From Sipunculus nudus (Eukaryota; Annelida; Sipuncula; Golfingiida; Sipunculidae): DNA of 64,000 bases. The DNA lies in assembly GCA_026874595.1 (NCBI GenBank), contig CM049309.1, positions 30,321,033-30,385,032 of the forward strand. Direction: 5' to 3'. The number at the start of each line of letters is the position of its first letter. Position 1 is the stretch's first letter. Position numbers and translations under genes: made by a program. This document shows, in pieces, positions 1 through 13,218 of this stretch. The notes beneath the pieces are model-generated. The model worked only from the letters and a program-made list of their open reading frames with translations, ran no database searches and had not been told where the DNA came from.

Positions 1-207
1 TGTCTTAAATCATGAATGAACACGAATTATAAAGACTCTTATACGTCTTACCAAGAAACTGTTACGACTTAGCTACGGCTTGTGACGACAAAGCTTAATT
101 TTTGAACATTTCAAAAATAGCACCACGAATTCTGAGTGCTCCAGACCTCGCTTAGAACATTGCCGAATGTTAAAGGCATCATCTACGACACCCTCAAAAC
201 GTCCCTT

Positions 208-320
208 CTAATGTCCGTTCGTGGAGATTCGGCGACAAATTCGTAGAAATGGGAGGGGGGCTTATGGTGTCCGTTCGTAGTGATTCGGCGTCAAATTTGT
301 GAAAGAGGAAAGGAGGCTTA
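208..320 (+). repeat. Direct duplication, about 55 bp, 2 copies
   Basis: GTCCGTTCGTGGAGATTCGG and GTCCGTTCGTAGTGATTCGG, each followed by CGNCAAATT, a purine-rich run and GGCTTA. Two diverged copies side by side. Confidence 0.8.
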
Positions 321-599
321 AGATCCAAATCCACGATATTCGGATGTTCGGTAGTATACAATATTTTCTAACCAGCAGTAGTAATTACATAACGTACCGA
401 CCGTTTCTGAGCAAACGCAATCCGCATGGTTTAAGAATAATGTTTTTATTATTATTATTATTATTTTTCAATGCTTCCTACACTACCTTATACTATAAAT
501 TGATCGTTTTTGCGGGCTCCCTTTCAGGGTGTGCCAGTGTGGCGCCTTCATGTCAGGTGCGCGGGAACCTCATTTATATAATGAGCCATCACAGGTGTG
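321..599. other. No feature recognised
   Basis: The 107-codon frame starting in this stretch looks like chance. A short ATT-rich run is at about 440-465. Confidence 0.4.
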
Positions 600-840
600 A
601 ACCCGAGCCAGCCAGCAACTAGTTTAAACACATTGGAGAACCATCAGATCTTCCCGAAGAGACTTCCCATACTTGTCGCACAGACAGTCATCTTCGGTCC
701 CCGATATCAAGAAGCTGAGCTCCCCGATATCTTCCCAATTATTATAAGACTCTACATGGGTGAAAGTCGGGCATGGAAGACACCTGCCGCAGTCAGGTTC
801 GAACCCACGCCTCCCAGTACACCGGTTTAATAATGTTGCC
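600..840 (-). mobile_element. Possible tRNA-derived SINE fragment
   Basis: On the - strand, GGCGTGGGTTCGAACCTGAC (about 794-813) includes a perfect B-box GGTTCGAACC. The A-box region upstream is weak. What follows on the - strand is not tRNA-like, as expected for a SINE body. The palindromic B-box could also be read on the + strand. No target duplication was found. Confidence 0.35.
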
Positions 841-1612
841 TATCAGCCTTCATTGCATTCAAAATTTTATTTTACGTTTAAAAAATGAGTCATGGATTAG
901 TATCGGTTTAATGTTCCCATCACTCGGAGAATGTGGTGCTAGTTGAATATTAAGGTAGCATACACTGCGGCTCTCGCATCTTCATCTGGCTCCGAAGTCG
1001 AGATGATCAAGGGTGCATCAAGGATCAAACTGAATATTCTCACTTTATATATTGTTTTGTGGGGAAAACATTTTCACTATCAATCATTAATTGGCAATGC
1101 TAATTCAAAAATGTAACTGTTTAAATTGAATTTTATTACGAGTGTGCTAAAAAAATAATCTGCAAGTAAATAATTTATTATTTGAATTACCTGTTAAATG
1201 AATGTAAAAGATTTATAAAAGAATTGGTAGTCTTATTTTGTCTGTATATGACTAGTTACGTTGCTGCCTTGGTCAAGCAAACATGTTATATCTATTCATT
1301 ACTTTATCACCCAGCAGGTGTCACTAGTTGGCATAGCCTTTACAAGTTTTTCCTTTTCAACAATCGTGCTGACAGTTCAGTGTTTTTCTTTAGGTGTCGA
1401 CACTGCATATGTACAGAATTATCCCCACCATTCCCCACAAACACAAAACCAAGCTGAACGTGCTGCTGGTCATGTACATGGATGATACGTGCAACATGAG
1501 CAAGCAAATACTTAAGTGACCCAGGGGTCATGACGCTAAGATGGTATGCATTGTCTATATATTATATTGAGGGCAGAAAGTCACAACTTACAGTCACATC
1601 TTTTAAAAATAA
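841..1612. other. No gene or repeat recognised
   Basis: AT-rich; short frames only, overlapping on both strands, with no domain. Confidence 0.4.
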
Positions 1613-1741
1613 TTTGCCAATTTTGTTTAAAGCTTGATGATGATGATATATATATATATATATATATATAAATATAAATATATTAGATTTCGGAAATGAA
1701 AGGTCATAAATAGTTTGCCAATTTTGTTTAAAGCTTGATGA

Positions 1742-1802
<61 letters not shown>

Positions 1803-1832
1803 TATTAGATTTCGGAAATTAAAAGGTCATAA
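1613..1832 (+). repeat. Tandem duplication, each copy with a TA microsatellite
   Basis: Two copies (about 1613-1711 and 1714-1832) share TTTGCCAATTTTGTTTAAAG, CTTGATGATGAT, a TA run and TATTAGATTTCGGAAAT, ending AAAGGTCATAA. They differ mainly in TA length (about 24 versus 54 bp) and a few bases. Confidence 0.9.
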
Positions 1833-4800
1833 TGCTCAAACAAGTCTAAAAATAAATGGAATTCGATGCTTTGTTATAAAGTTGTTCTGACTATGGACCG
1901 TTGTGAAAAAATGCATAACTGGTAGATATATTCTTGAAGATTTCTTGGACCTAATCTTCTTGAAACAGGGTTACGTGAAAATATGTCTGATTAATAGACT
2001 TGGTTTCACTTTGATGGTAAAATGCAAAATGTTTGATTGTCTTTCTGATATTCTGACATGATTGCTATTTGTCAGTCTCATATTTATTATACAGAGTTGT
2101 AGGGTAATTCATGCATCAAATGCTGAGAAAGAGATGTTGTTGCTGTATATGTAAGTTATAACAGTCTAAAAAGTAATAACACAATGATATGATTGCTGTA
2201 TCACATTTACATGATTACTGTAAGATGGCAGTTTCGAAATTGCAAGTACAAATTCAAAATAAATGAAAACAAAATATGTATATTGGTGGCACCACTAGTT
2301 TCATATCAACAATAAACCTTTCCTATAGATGTACATGCCTGGCAAGAGTCGTGGTAATTCAAGTATTAATTAGAAAGCACTCACATGCAGAGCACATACC
2401 TTCAAGCGGATCGATATTCAATGAAACTGTTAGTGAAATATCCCAAACCTTCAAAACCAAGTCCCACGCACACCCCTACACCAACCCTCTCTCTCACACA
2501 CAAAACGTGGTACGAGTTGGTGGAGATAATTATTGAGAAACTGGAGCTTTTTGTATGATATTTTGGCGAAATTGCAATCGCAGTGACATATAGCAAATTT
2601 AAGTATCATTCTGAAGAACTAGTTTTGTCAGTTTTATTGAAACCTTAAAATATGTGTGTAAATGAATGGTATTATTTCATTTTGTTGATCTCTAATAAAA
2701 TCTTTGTTCATCAGCCCTATACACTTCACCACAGTTAATTAGCCCTCAATATTTCATGAAAATCCGTCCTGTCATTCATCTGTTTTTTTGCATGGAGTCT
2801 ATACTCCTGATTTTTCCAGAACCCCCTGGTTATAAATCTGGTGTTTCTAGTGGTTTCGATTTGCGTCCTGAAGAACAACGCAGAAAGGGTGATCGCTGTA
2901 GCTCGGATGACTTTCAGTTAGCAAGGCTCAATATACAGCTAGTCTGTGAAAGTGAACTATAGTATGCCGGTGTATCATTACTGGAGCAGAGGTATAACAA
3001 GTGTGTATACAATGATTCGTGTTCAAAATACACGGAGTCTGTGCGTCCCTTAAAAAAGTCACCGTACCTGTAACAGTACACAAATATGTTCCATTTGTTA
3101 AGCCATGCGTGGCTGGAAAATGTAATAAAAATCCGATTAAACTCGCTTTTGGCTCTTTACCGTGTTTAGGGTTTTTATTATTAAGACGTGTGTCTTACAT
3201 ATATTATTTATCATGATGCTGTAAATCTGCGATCTTTATTTTTTGGTCACGTGGCTGAGATTCCGAAATCTCCAAACGAAGCGTTAGTCGGTGAATATAA
3301 TTGTTAGTCCACTAGAATTTTAAAGAGTTTTGTCGCTCTTGACTTTTTATAAAACCGGGGGTCTATTGCAATAACATTTTACCGGGCAGACCTAGTTGCA
3401 GACCTAAATAACATTGTTACAATTTTGACGTCATAATGGTTACCATAGTGATATACATACGGTTCTGACCTTAAGTCACCATTATGACTTACGTCACCTT
3501 GTTGAAACAAACCCCGGATGTTTAACACAGAAGGGAGAATCCTTTAAAAATGATCTGTAACACCGAGGTTTATAACATGTAGGGCAGTTTGTTTATTCCG
3601 GCCGAGGGCCAGTCACTGGTATAAGTGGCCGCTTTTGTTCTGGCGGGCAGAGCTGTCCTGTGATGCAAGGCTCGAGGAGGTGAACTGTAGCAGACCTTTC
3701 TCTGGACTGGGACTTATATCCTGACGAAGGTTTACAGAATGCTTTCTAGTTGTTTTCCTTTTTAATATATCTTTTCTTTGCATGATTACCCGAATTTAAT
3801 TTAATAAATAGGCCAACTTTATTACAAAGGTTCCATGTGACTTTGTGAAACATCTATGGCCTTAGATCGTGGGTGGAGTGTATGACAGGGAGCCGTATAT
3901 GAAGGCAGTGGTTGATAGTTAACTTCAGAGTGAGACAGAGAAGCGATGACCCGGTATGAACGTTAACAAACTGAATTAATTCAGATTAATTCAGAGCTGA
4001 TATATGGTATGACTCCATTTCGGATTGTAGTTGTTTGATGTTAATGCTGGACCAGGGGCGGATGCTCCGTGATTAACGTGGCGGGAGGACCCTTAAATGG
4101 TCATAGATAAATTATTTGTTATCATAGAGCCTGATAGAGGATTTTAATTTTGAAATAAAATTTGTTGTCCCTACGTAGTCATGTGACTGGCAAAATCAGG
4201 CAGGATGGCCACCAAGAAAGGCAATAAATAAATTGTCATCATTATTTGGTAATCTAATACCTGGTTTGTGTTGTCTAAAGATCCAATGGAACTAACAAAA
4301 ACATCTCTACGTAGTAGTAAATTCAAGATTGGATGCAAAGTCCTTAACAATGGCCAAAATAAATTTGGTATCTACTGTTAAAATGTTTGGTTTGTGATAT
4401 ATAATCTAATAAAAATGGTCATGTGAACGCCATTCCAAGGTGACGTCAATATGACTGCCGATTGTCATTAAAAATAATTGGTCATAAGTCACCCTTTATA
4501 TGTGTAACCTAGTTATAGTGCCCATACCTATTAATTTACAGTGCTGAAAATTGACAAAAACCCCTTATAATTGTCAAAAACTGTTGATCACTGCACTAAA
4601 TGCACCCAGTACCATGCATGCTTTCATCATGATCAACATATGTGCATAATATAGTGAGAAACCATCCGTTGTTTCTGAATTTAAAGAAACGTTGCATAAA
4701 TCAGGGTAGAAATACCAATGTTTCTGACTTGGTTCTGTACTTTCATTTTTTTAAATTAATCACACAATAATTGGCCCCATTGCTCAAAGAGTGAAATTTC

Positions 4801-4859
4801 TTATGGCCCTAAAATACACAAAAACAAACGTGCCCAAAAGAACCAGAAATGTAGGTGGA
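1833..4859. other. No gene recognised
   Basis: AT-rich single-copy-looking sequence. Frames of 60-90 codons show no family resemblance. CAGGGGCGGATGC at about 4051 resembles a hAT-type transposon end, but I found no partner end. Confidence 0.4.
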
Positions 4860-6250
4860 GCCACCACATTTGGTCAGTCACTTAGTTGGCAGTATATCTG
4901 TTCAGCCATAACTGTGAAAGCTGCGAGTGTTAACAGGTGAGCTAGAACTTGTAACATTTTCAGCTGAGCTGATTGAAAATCATCCAAGTTATAGCGATGG
5001 ATCTTTGTCACGGCGTCTGTCGGACCGTCTTTCTTTCCGTCCGGTACCAGAACACAAATCATAATCCAGGTGGTTCAGACTTCTATGCTGATAAGTCGTG
5101 ATAAGTCCTCTATGGAGATTCAAATTAGTTCACCGTTTCCGAGTAATTATTTCTCAGATTAATTTGGGCACCTCAAAGGCTAAGACTCCTGTCAGTAAAT
5201 ATTCATAGAAAGGCCGGATTTCTTATGCTGGTTGGATTGTCGTTAAATTGATAGAAATATCTTAACTATCGTAGAAGACGTGTGGTGCCACCTGCATTCA
5301 TTCCCATTGTCACACATTTGTAATAATAATAATAATTATTTATTTTGTAAAGCGTAAAATCCATGATGATACATGCTCTAAAACGCTGTTACATAACTAG
5401 AATACAATCAGCAATCATTAAAAAATACTATTTGTACTTGTATTTTAAGGATCATGGCCGTTGGACCAAACTTCAGGAAGACCCAATTTATGAAACTCCA
5501 CATGGTGACAGTGCCTAATTAGTTCCCTGAAGAATTTCAAAATAAGCTCATCAAAGTGATAGGAGAAACACGAATATAAGCACTTCAGGAACAGCCTCGT
5601 GAAGTTCAGAATGTCAACTGATCTGTAACCCCTGCGGAAGATTGGTGACGCCGTCTGCAAATTTTCCATGTTTACACAATTATTCTTGTATTTTTAAGTA
5701 TGCCAAATTGCAGACAGAATTCTGAAATTGCGGCCAGTGACCTGTATTCTGTGTGATGCGGTTAGCGAGATGAATTCTGTGTGATTTACAAGATGAAACA
5801 CTGGTCTCAGTACCTCTGAGGTTAAGACTTTGAATTGTGAAAATAAAGAATTCTCAGAAACGGCCTGACTGCATGATTTTTTCTCTATATTAACTGACCT
5901 TAAAGAATATGACTGGTGGTGCTACCAACAGTTTTCCTCAATTTACGTATTTGTACATTTTTTGTAATGATCGATACAAATCATGAACAAATCAAATCCG
6001 TATAGAACCCAGGAAGTTCCAACGTGACATGCTATTGAGTCCCGTGAAATGTGAAAATTGTGAATTGTAGTTTTGATTATATGACCAAATTACGTGAGAG
6101 CACCTCTGAAGTAAAGTTTAATATACATGCAAACAACAATTGTCATGAAACGTATGGTGCTCAGTAGGTCTGAGATATTTTTACTCCTGCAGAAGACTAG
6201 TGGTGTCACCTACAATTTTTTCATTTTACGTGCTTTTTGATAGTGGTAAA
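4860..6250 (+). repeat. Degenerate tandem repeat array, period about 270-360 bp
   Basis: Landmarks of the form TGGTG-CC-ACC-TGCA followed by a T-rich run and CA recur at about 5283, 5644, 5912 and 6192, each after a purine-rich GAAGA. Between them lie related stretches with CTCAGA...AACGG. The same landmark pair recurs at 21440-21860. The copies are old. No gene was recognised; the short frame at 5445-5669 (- strand) lies inside a unit. Confidence 0.5.
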
Positions 6251-6492
6251 TATCAGCAATTGGTTCATCATTTAGAAGCTGTCTGATACAAGCTTCAAGC
6301 ATCAAAACAGGCCCTGAGGAGACACATCAGGAGATCTGAATGGAAGTCACTGTGGTGGGGCAAACACATCGCAGGGCATAAATTATAAGCGTTATATCTT
6401 TTTTTTAATCGTTTGGGATCGATTGAGCAAAAAATGCGACCAGTTTAATCAATTATGTAAGAAAACGACCAATCATCGATATATTCGATAAA

Positions 6493-6493
<1 letters not shown>

Positions 6494-6554
<61 letters not shown>

Positions 6555-6556
6555 TT
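6494..6556. repeat. (TA)n microsatellite with inverted flanks
   Basis: TA run of about 60 bp bounded by ATAAAGTATA on the left and TATACTTTAT on the right, so the whole tract forms one long foldback. Confidence 0.95.
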
Positions 6557-8469
6557 TATGTAAAAATTCCGCATCTTGGGAATCATTTGGACACTCCTAC
6601 GACACATTTAACATGACAGCTAAGGTTATAGTATTAAAACATCTGAAATGCAAAAGAGGTAAATTTAAACATTCTTTTAACCGTGACCTTGTTTGAATGT
6701 CACTTCCCTTCGCCGGGAAAACACGACAAGGTTATCATATGCCTTCGGACTAAATCAAACATAATATATTGACATAGCAACAAAACGTAACATGAAAAAA
6801 AAGTTAAGATATTGTCCACAATAATTATGATACAAATCAGCTGCAAAATAAATATGGCTGTCAGATAACTGGTTAAAAAAACAAATGTCACGTGACCAAG
6901 GCACGCTGATCTCATTACGTCGTTACTCAGAATCGCCCTGGGCTCGATTACAGTTTGTTTGGTGGCCATATATTATACACTGTATACACTGATTTAGTGG
7001 ATGGTATTCTAAACGACATAGCGGCTGTTTTGTCCGCTCATTAGCATCACGGCTTGGTCACATGAACATTTACCATAAACTTCTGACGTCTTAAAGAAGG
7101 TAAGGCTTAGGGGACAGAGACGCTTAGCAGAGATACGTATTTATCTCGGCCGATTATTTGATGTTGATCCAGTCAACTGTTTACTGGCATGTAGCTTGAA
7201 TGTCACCTGATGGTTCATTGTTGTTATTATAACAGTTGCATAATTCGAGCTCCTTATATATTTATAATTCAAGCATGTTTGCTGAAAAGCCATGCAACAA
7301 AGGTTCATCAACGATCCACTGAAACGTGCTTTGAACATTTTTGTGAATGAAAAAAAAAAATGATTATTAAGACCAAAGTGAGAGCGCTTTGTGCCGTAGA
7401 TTTTTAACTTTTGGTGAAAAAGAACGCAGACTTTAACGATCATGGTATTATTTTAAAAAGTAAATTGACTTGTCAGTGTGGTGTGGAAGCCTTGTGTGTT
7501 CTGATATCGTAAATGTTGCTTCAACAAGGGTAGGCCCAGGATTTTGAAAAGAATGGCCAAGTCCAAAAAGACCGATGAAAGCACCTTAGAGAGGTTCGTA
7601 CCCCCGGAATAGAGGTCTAGATGCAAACCTTTAAAAAAGTAATACGGCGCGGGTTGGGGGGGGGGGGGGGCGGTGGTTTGGATCTACTTTTGGAGATTGT
7701 ATGAAAAGACAGGGGTTGCTTGAAACACCATTCACCATATCCCAAGTGTACATGCAACGTTAGCTTTGATCAATGTGTTGCGCAAGTGTTTCGTGTTGCT
7801 ATGCAGATCATGAGCTAGAGCTGTTAAGGTTTTTTTTTCTAAGCTGGTCTGGATTGAACAGTAAACCTCTGTAACCGTTATACGCGTACGGTCTATTTTA
7901 ACATAATGGCTGTGTATTAATTATCTTACCAGTCATATTATATGCACATGCACCCATGAGGCGGAAAGGGATACATGCATATACAGGAAAAGCACAGCAA
8001 GTATCCACCACGGGTAAGTGCCTATAGCTAAGCGACTTCAATATAAATTCAGTCTCTACTAGTATTTTTTCGTCTCATTCACATGTTTCACATAATTATT
8101 TAATTTGCTCTGGAATCTATTTATATCATTAATGACGGAGGTGGCACTCAACCGTTGTCAGGGACCTCCTCTGTATTCCTTGATGTTTCGGAAACGATGC
8201 CAAGTGTGTCCTGAGTGGGGTCATTTTCCATATTTTCCCATAACTCCTGAGGAATATGACATTACACACAAAGGGTCAATCGCAGCGACATCTATTAGAA
8301 ACTATAGATCAACCATGTGTACACAGCGGGCCAACCCGTGGAGACCCCGTCCCCACTACCGAAGTCGGGTGGATCTGTCCAACCGCAATAACGGTTAATA
8401 TGCTAATGTATACATTTCTGTATACCACAGGCCATACATGATTCTGTGTGTGAATTTCTAGTAAATAAA
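6557..8469. other. No gene recognised
   Basis: Contains the G run near 7660 and an unsupported 97-codon frame at 8105-8398. No element ends were found. Confidence 0.4.
7655..7671. repeat. Poly-G run
   Basis: An interrupted G run after GCGCGGGTTGG. Likely length-variable, with G-quadruplex potential. Confidence 0.85.
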
Positions 8470-8700
8470 TCATTAACATATAGCTTGGTTACCTCTGACC
8501 TCATAAAATATGCGTGACTTTTGCCAATAATCGAATGGGCGAGATAATCTATTGGTAGTTAGTTATGGTGAGTTTTGTTAAATTCCAGCAAAGCTCTGGT
8601 AAGTTATCGCGGTAAAACTAAAAGTTAACGGACGGACGGACAGACAGACGAAAGGACCGTGGGTATACCCTATTACGTCCTTTCATAGACGGTTGTATAA
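8470..8700 (+). repeat. Dispersed repeat with GGAC tract and palindromic end
   Basis: Contains CTCTGACCTCATAAAATATG, TTTTGCCAATAATCGAA, CCAGCAAAGCTCTGGTAAG and TATCGCGG, then (GGAC)n-type CGGACGGACGGACAGACAG, GAAAGGACC and the palindrome GGGTATACCC at 8661-8670. The same internal phrases recur at 47860-48240. Confidence 0.6.
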
Positions 8701-11210
8701 AAACCGTTCATACATATCAAAGTAAAGCAGTATTTTTTCGAGTGATCAATGGAATTAATACCACGTGTTCCTTTTGTAAAGAAATTAGAATCACTGTTAA
8801 ATGTTTTGCTAATATAACTGATTAGAATATTTTTAGATATACAACATGTTCTGATTTTTAGTCATGGTTACCCTGACCAGTGTTCGGGTATAATAAAACG
8901 ACGACCAACACCTACCATGAACGTGTTGGCGAATTGAGTCTGGCTTCCTAATTAGTATTATCTTTTGAAGCAAATTAAAAACAAGACTGAGTATTACTGG
9001 CATGCAGTATTAAGGTTACATATTTGTGGACAGCAGTTTTATGATGTAACATCACACACTGCACTGATGGATGTCTCACAGCACATCCCAAGCACGCTCG
9101 TATAACTGGATAAAACAAATTAATAGGGCCACAAAGGGTCACGTGACCTGACAGCAGACTGGTGTCTAATAATGCACAGACACCAGTTACAGTTACATGC
9201 TGCTGTTGCCGTCCAAGGCTGTAGATTTTCTCCCTCCATACCTAATGAGTTAAAAGTAAATTGATAAATCGTCAGATATCATCCCCTTAATATCAACAAT
9301 ATGGCTTATATGATATTGAGAACATGCATAGATATATTGGATATAAACACAGCCCTGTTTCTGTTGATATATTGATTAATGGTATTGATATTCAGCGAGC
9401 CGCGAAACGACGTAGGCCTCTGTACAAAGAAGGGTTTGTGTGTGTGATGAATAACAACTGGAATATGTTGCACACGCATATTCGGGGGCATGTACTCTAA
9501 AGGGCGCAGCTATAAGTATTACCTTTACAAACTGAATGCTACCTGTTACGGCGGGCGACGGGAGGTGTGAGTGAGAGCCCATCTCCTGTATGAGTCATGT
9601 TTGTTTAGAATTCACCGGAAGGAAACAAGGCGTTGTACATACTGGAATCGGCAAGTTTGTCCCCGTGCGTATTTGCTGATAGCTTTTGTGCTGCGAATGT
9701 CGCCCACACCAGTTGTATTATTCTCGTGAGGTGGCCGCTACATGGAGCTACTGTCAACCCTCCATGACACACACCTCGCCGTACACGGCCCGTGTCTGAA
9801 CACAGCTTAATTGCTTTGGTGGCTACGCCTCTCACGTGACATAGAGCTTCATTCCCATACGGATAGGAACTACCTTAATGATAGTCTCATGAATGGCTTT
9901 TCTGTACGAATGTTTATCAATAGGAGAACTTGAGAAACCACTGTCTCTGTGAGTTACAGGTAGGCTAACACGTTAGTGTACACTTAATTAGTATGCAGAA
10001 TTCAGGTAGTATATACCAGGGAATGCGATGCCGAACTGTTGTTACCTGTAACCAGGCTCTCAGAATCTTCGTTGACAGTACCGAATTTTCATCTTATTTA
10101 GAGCTATCAAGTGTTCCAGGTAAAATGTCCTATACATTCTACAAGAGTAACGTCACACCATTTTCGACACGGAACACAGGACATTTCATGCTAAGTATAT
10201 AGCTTTATCTTATTTAAACAATTTCTTCAATAATTAAGAACTTCAAAAGTTCTAGTTATTCGTTAAGACCACATAGCAGGTATGATTCGTCATTCTCTCA
10301 GATAAAATCGCATACTATTTAATAAACATTCCATGTATTCCACTTTTTAAAGTAAGCAACATCTGGATATTCACAAAAATGAATGAATGTCATCATTATA
10401 GCTTCTTCATTCGCCACAAACGTACGAGAAAATATTTCATGCTGCCCTGTTGATAGTTTCTTATATAATAAAATCATTTGTTTAAATAATTCAAGCTGAA
10501 GTATGAAGCCGACGTGAATGCTGCGTTATCGATATACGAGTGGATTTAGTTGACGTGTGAAGGACCAGTGTTAGGGTTAGCTGATGTACAGAAATGATTT
10601 ATAGTATATATCCTGGATTGCCTTGCCCTGTCTCAGCCCGCTTCTCTGCTTGCTACCTATTCAGCGGCACGCTCATACCTTTATTGGTCGCCGGGACGGA
10701 TACTAAGTATATAGAGCTTGTGACGTGCCATAGTACACGAAAACTGGCCCGGCCGTCCACATAAGTTGGAACTGCGCGCCCCAGTGCTTCTTTGGTGCGG
10801 CTCCGTTCTCAATAACAGTATGTCGCTGTACACGACGACAGGCATGGGCAGCGGGGCGTTAAAGTTTGCCAACTATTTATAAACCGGGCCGAATGGTTCC
10901 GTGGCAGGCTATAGGCAATCCAGGTTGTACACATTTTTTAGGCCAATGAATTATGTAGAAGAAAGTCCGTGCTTGGAAGCACCCATCCGAAACGTGAGTT
11001 TGTGGCCCGCCGGTATTGTCAATCAATATACGTGAACCGAGGTAGGTGTGCCGTGACTGGACCCACTGTGCACCTCTGCTTTTCACCACTGTGACGCCAA
11101 CTGGGCGTTCCTCTGCGGGACAAATTCACCTTACTGGCCTCCCCTAAACTGCAATATACATTTCACGGATTATCAAGGTTTTGTAAATTGTATTTGTTTT
11201 TCTTTTTAAG
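8701..11210. other. Upstream region of the hillarin-like gene; promoter not identified
   Basis: The promoter and first noncoding exon may lie here or beyond the left edge. The stretch 10620-11110 is richer in GC and CpG than its surroundings, which would fit a promoter-proximal region, but no TATA or initiator can be assigned. Frames here are short and unrecognised. Confidence 0.35.
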
Positions 11211-11261
11211 GAGGCGTGGACTTTTACGACTTGGAGTAGGAGAAATTAAGAAGCGGACAAA
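11211..11261 (+). other. 5' UTR part of the first coding exon
   Basis: A T-rich tract ends in AAG at 11208-11210, which is a good 3' splice site, and the sequence after it runs to the ATG at 11262. That suggests the transcript starts in an upstream noncoding exon that I cannot locate. The start context ACAAAATGA has A at -3, which fits animal start sites. An in-frame stop would be needed upstream to prove the start. The residues just before the LIM domain look like a normal short N-terminus. Confidence 0.5.
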
Positions 11262-11729
11262 ATGACGGCCGTCGACACGGTACCGAGGCGTCTGCAGAAC
11301 ATATTTGATTCTGCATCGCAAAGTACCTGCATCCGCTGCAAACAGACAGCCTACCAAGTGGAAAAAGTAGGACCAGTCAATGGAGTTATATTCCACAAAG
11401 GCTGCTTCAAATGTTCAGAATGCAGCCAGTATTTGACCATGAAAACATATTACACAAACCACTCCGACCCCCAGGACATGGAGGTGTACTGCAAGAAGCA
11501 CTGTCCACAACTGCCTTCTTCCGGTTTAGGAGCCGATGCTATCGGTATTCGGTCTGCTCTTGCGGCCCCAAAAGCAGCTAAGCTGTTTAATCCGACACAT
11601 ATGAGCAAAGAGGCGCCGTCTATCGACGCTCAGGCGAAATATATCCAACATCCTATGTCGGCCCAATGGGAATACCAGAGAAGATTTAAACCCGAACATG
11701 GAAAACATCACTTCTTCCCAGCTTACGTC
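11262..11729 (+). CDS. hil: Exon 1: LIM domain (residues 1-156)
   Basis: This exon encodes residues 1-156. A complete zinc-binding LIM domain is visible: Cys23-x2-Cys26, His45-x2-Cys48-x2-Cys51-x2-Cys54, and Cys77-x2-His80. The spacing of 18 residues between Cys26 and His45 is normal for LIM domains, which bind protein partners at actin-rich structures. After the LIM domain come a small Ala/Gly-rich stretch and a segment ending in the motif HHFFPAYV, close to the KHH-P sequence expected before the coiled coil in hillarin-type proteins. The exon closes at a clear donor, GTC followed by GTAAGT at 11730. Reading on past the donor gives a 182-residue open frame, but its last 26 residues are intron sequence. 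The phase is 0, which matches the next exon. Confidence 0.9.
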
Positions 11730-12097
11730 GTAAGTAGATTATTAATCACTTTAAAGCTAAAGGAAAGAATATTGAAGCTCATTATTCACCGATTGTATCA
11801 GTTTCTTTAAATATCAATAGAGGAATGGGAAGATTGGTAATCTTCCAGAAATAATAAAAATTGTTATTCTTCTCGAGTCAGATGAGAATTATGAATTATT
11901 CTCATTCTTTTCAGTCTGTCCCAGGACAATTCGGAATAAACTTCAAACCCAAGAAATGTTGGAATTTTAAAAACATAAATATGAGAATTCTCAATGTTCC
12001 TAGGAAATATGAGAATAATTGTCATGTATCATCAAAGGGAATCGGTTAAAACTAGATATCTGCATTCTAAGGAGTGAAGCCTCTGCCAATTGGGAGG

Positions 12098-12127
12098 GGG
12101 GGGGGGGCATGGGGGGGGGGGGGGGGC
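12098..12127. repeat. Poly-G runs in intron 1
   Basis: Two G runs separated by CAT shortly after exon 1. Gly-rich frames across it are artefacts. Confidence 0.85.
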
Positions 12128-13130
12128 TATTGTAGGACGCTCCCAAAACCGTGTTTGTATTCACTTATATGACCCATATTCCCAGGTTAATTCGTGCTTA
12201 AGTGACTTTTATGTTTGTGGATTTTCCTTTATGACGTTTCTGATTCCAGATCATGGTCCGGTTCCACACGAAACTTTAATCGATCCTTCATTGGCCCATT
12301 CCCGAAATACATTGAAACTTTCATGAGATTCTGTTCATGATTGCAGGAGTTATATGGTGAACAAGCACAAATGCACACACACGAACATTTGCTAAAATGG
12401 GATCTAGATAAATGTCGAAAAGTAATGAAAAGTTGTTTTAGAGTTTCATTAAATGCCAAAAGAATACCATCAGGTTCCGGAAAATCAAATCCTGTAGGAT
12501 TTCTATATATCTGTATTCGTATGCTTAAAAAAAGAAATATACGTACCAAATGAAAGTAGTTTTTGGATTGTGGTCTTTAAATTTGCATTATTTTTCTTAA
12601 AATCGTACCAACTGTTCATACTGCTTAGAAATTACCATAACAATATTATAACTGAATATTGCTGTCATATTCATGTTTTATTCTGTTTGCCTCACCAGAG
12701 TATTTACCCTACCTGTTAATGAAATGAACAATTATATATGTTCATAAAGGAATATATAATTACAATTGAAATATGATAAAACAATATGGTCCGCAATATT
12801 AAACAGTCATCAGATATAGAAAGTCATTTTAAACCTATATATCATTCTAAGGATTCATTTTTTCCCAGGACATATCAGAATTTTAATTTCCTGGGGAAAA
12901 ATTCAGATCATGTACACATGCATTCACAAACACAAGTATATATCCTTTCTGTAACAATTAATATTTAGTGGTGGGGGGGGGGGGTCTTTTGTAGAATTGG
13001 ATACTCCAAGTACTTGTTGTAATTGTTTCAAACTCGGCAAGAGGTATATCACTCTCATGGATACACTGCTGGTTAAGTGGGGATGACTACATTACAGCAT
13101 CAGAATGGTTTCATGGCTATAATGATTTTC

Positions 13131-13131
<1 letters not shown>

Positions 13132-13218
<87 letters not shown>
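13132..13218. repeat. (TA)n microsatellite
   Basis: An almost pure TA run of about 87 bp with one G interruption. It keeps frames open on both strands (Tyr-Ile repeats), which have no coding meaning. Confidence 0.97.

Noticed and set aside
8105-8398. 97-codon frame as a small gene
   Set aside because: No family resemblance, no start or splice context, and length within chance expectation.
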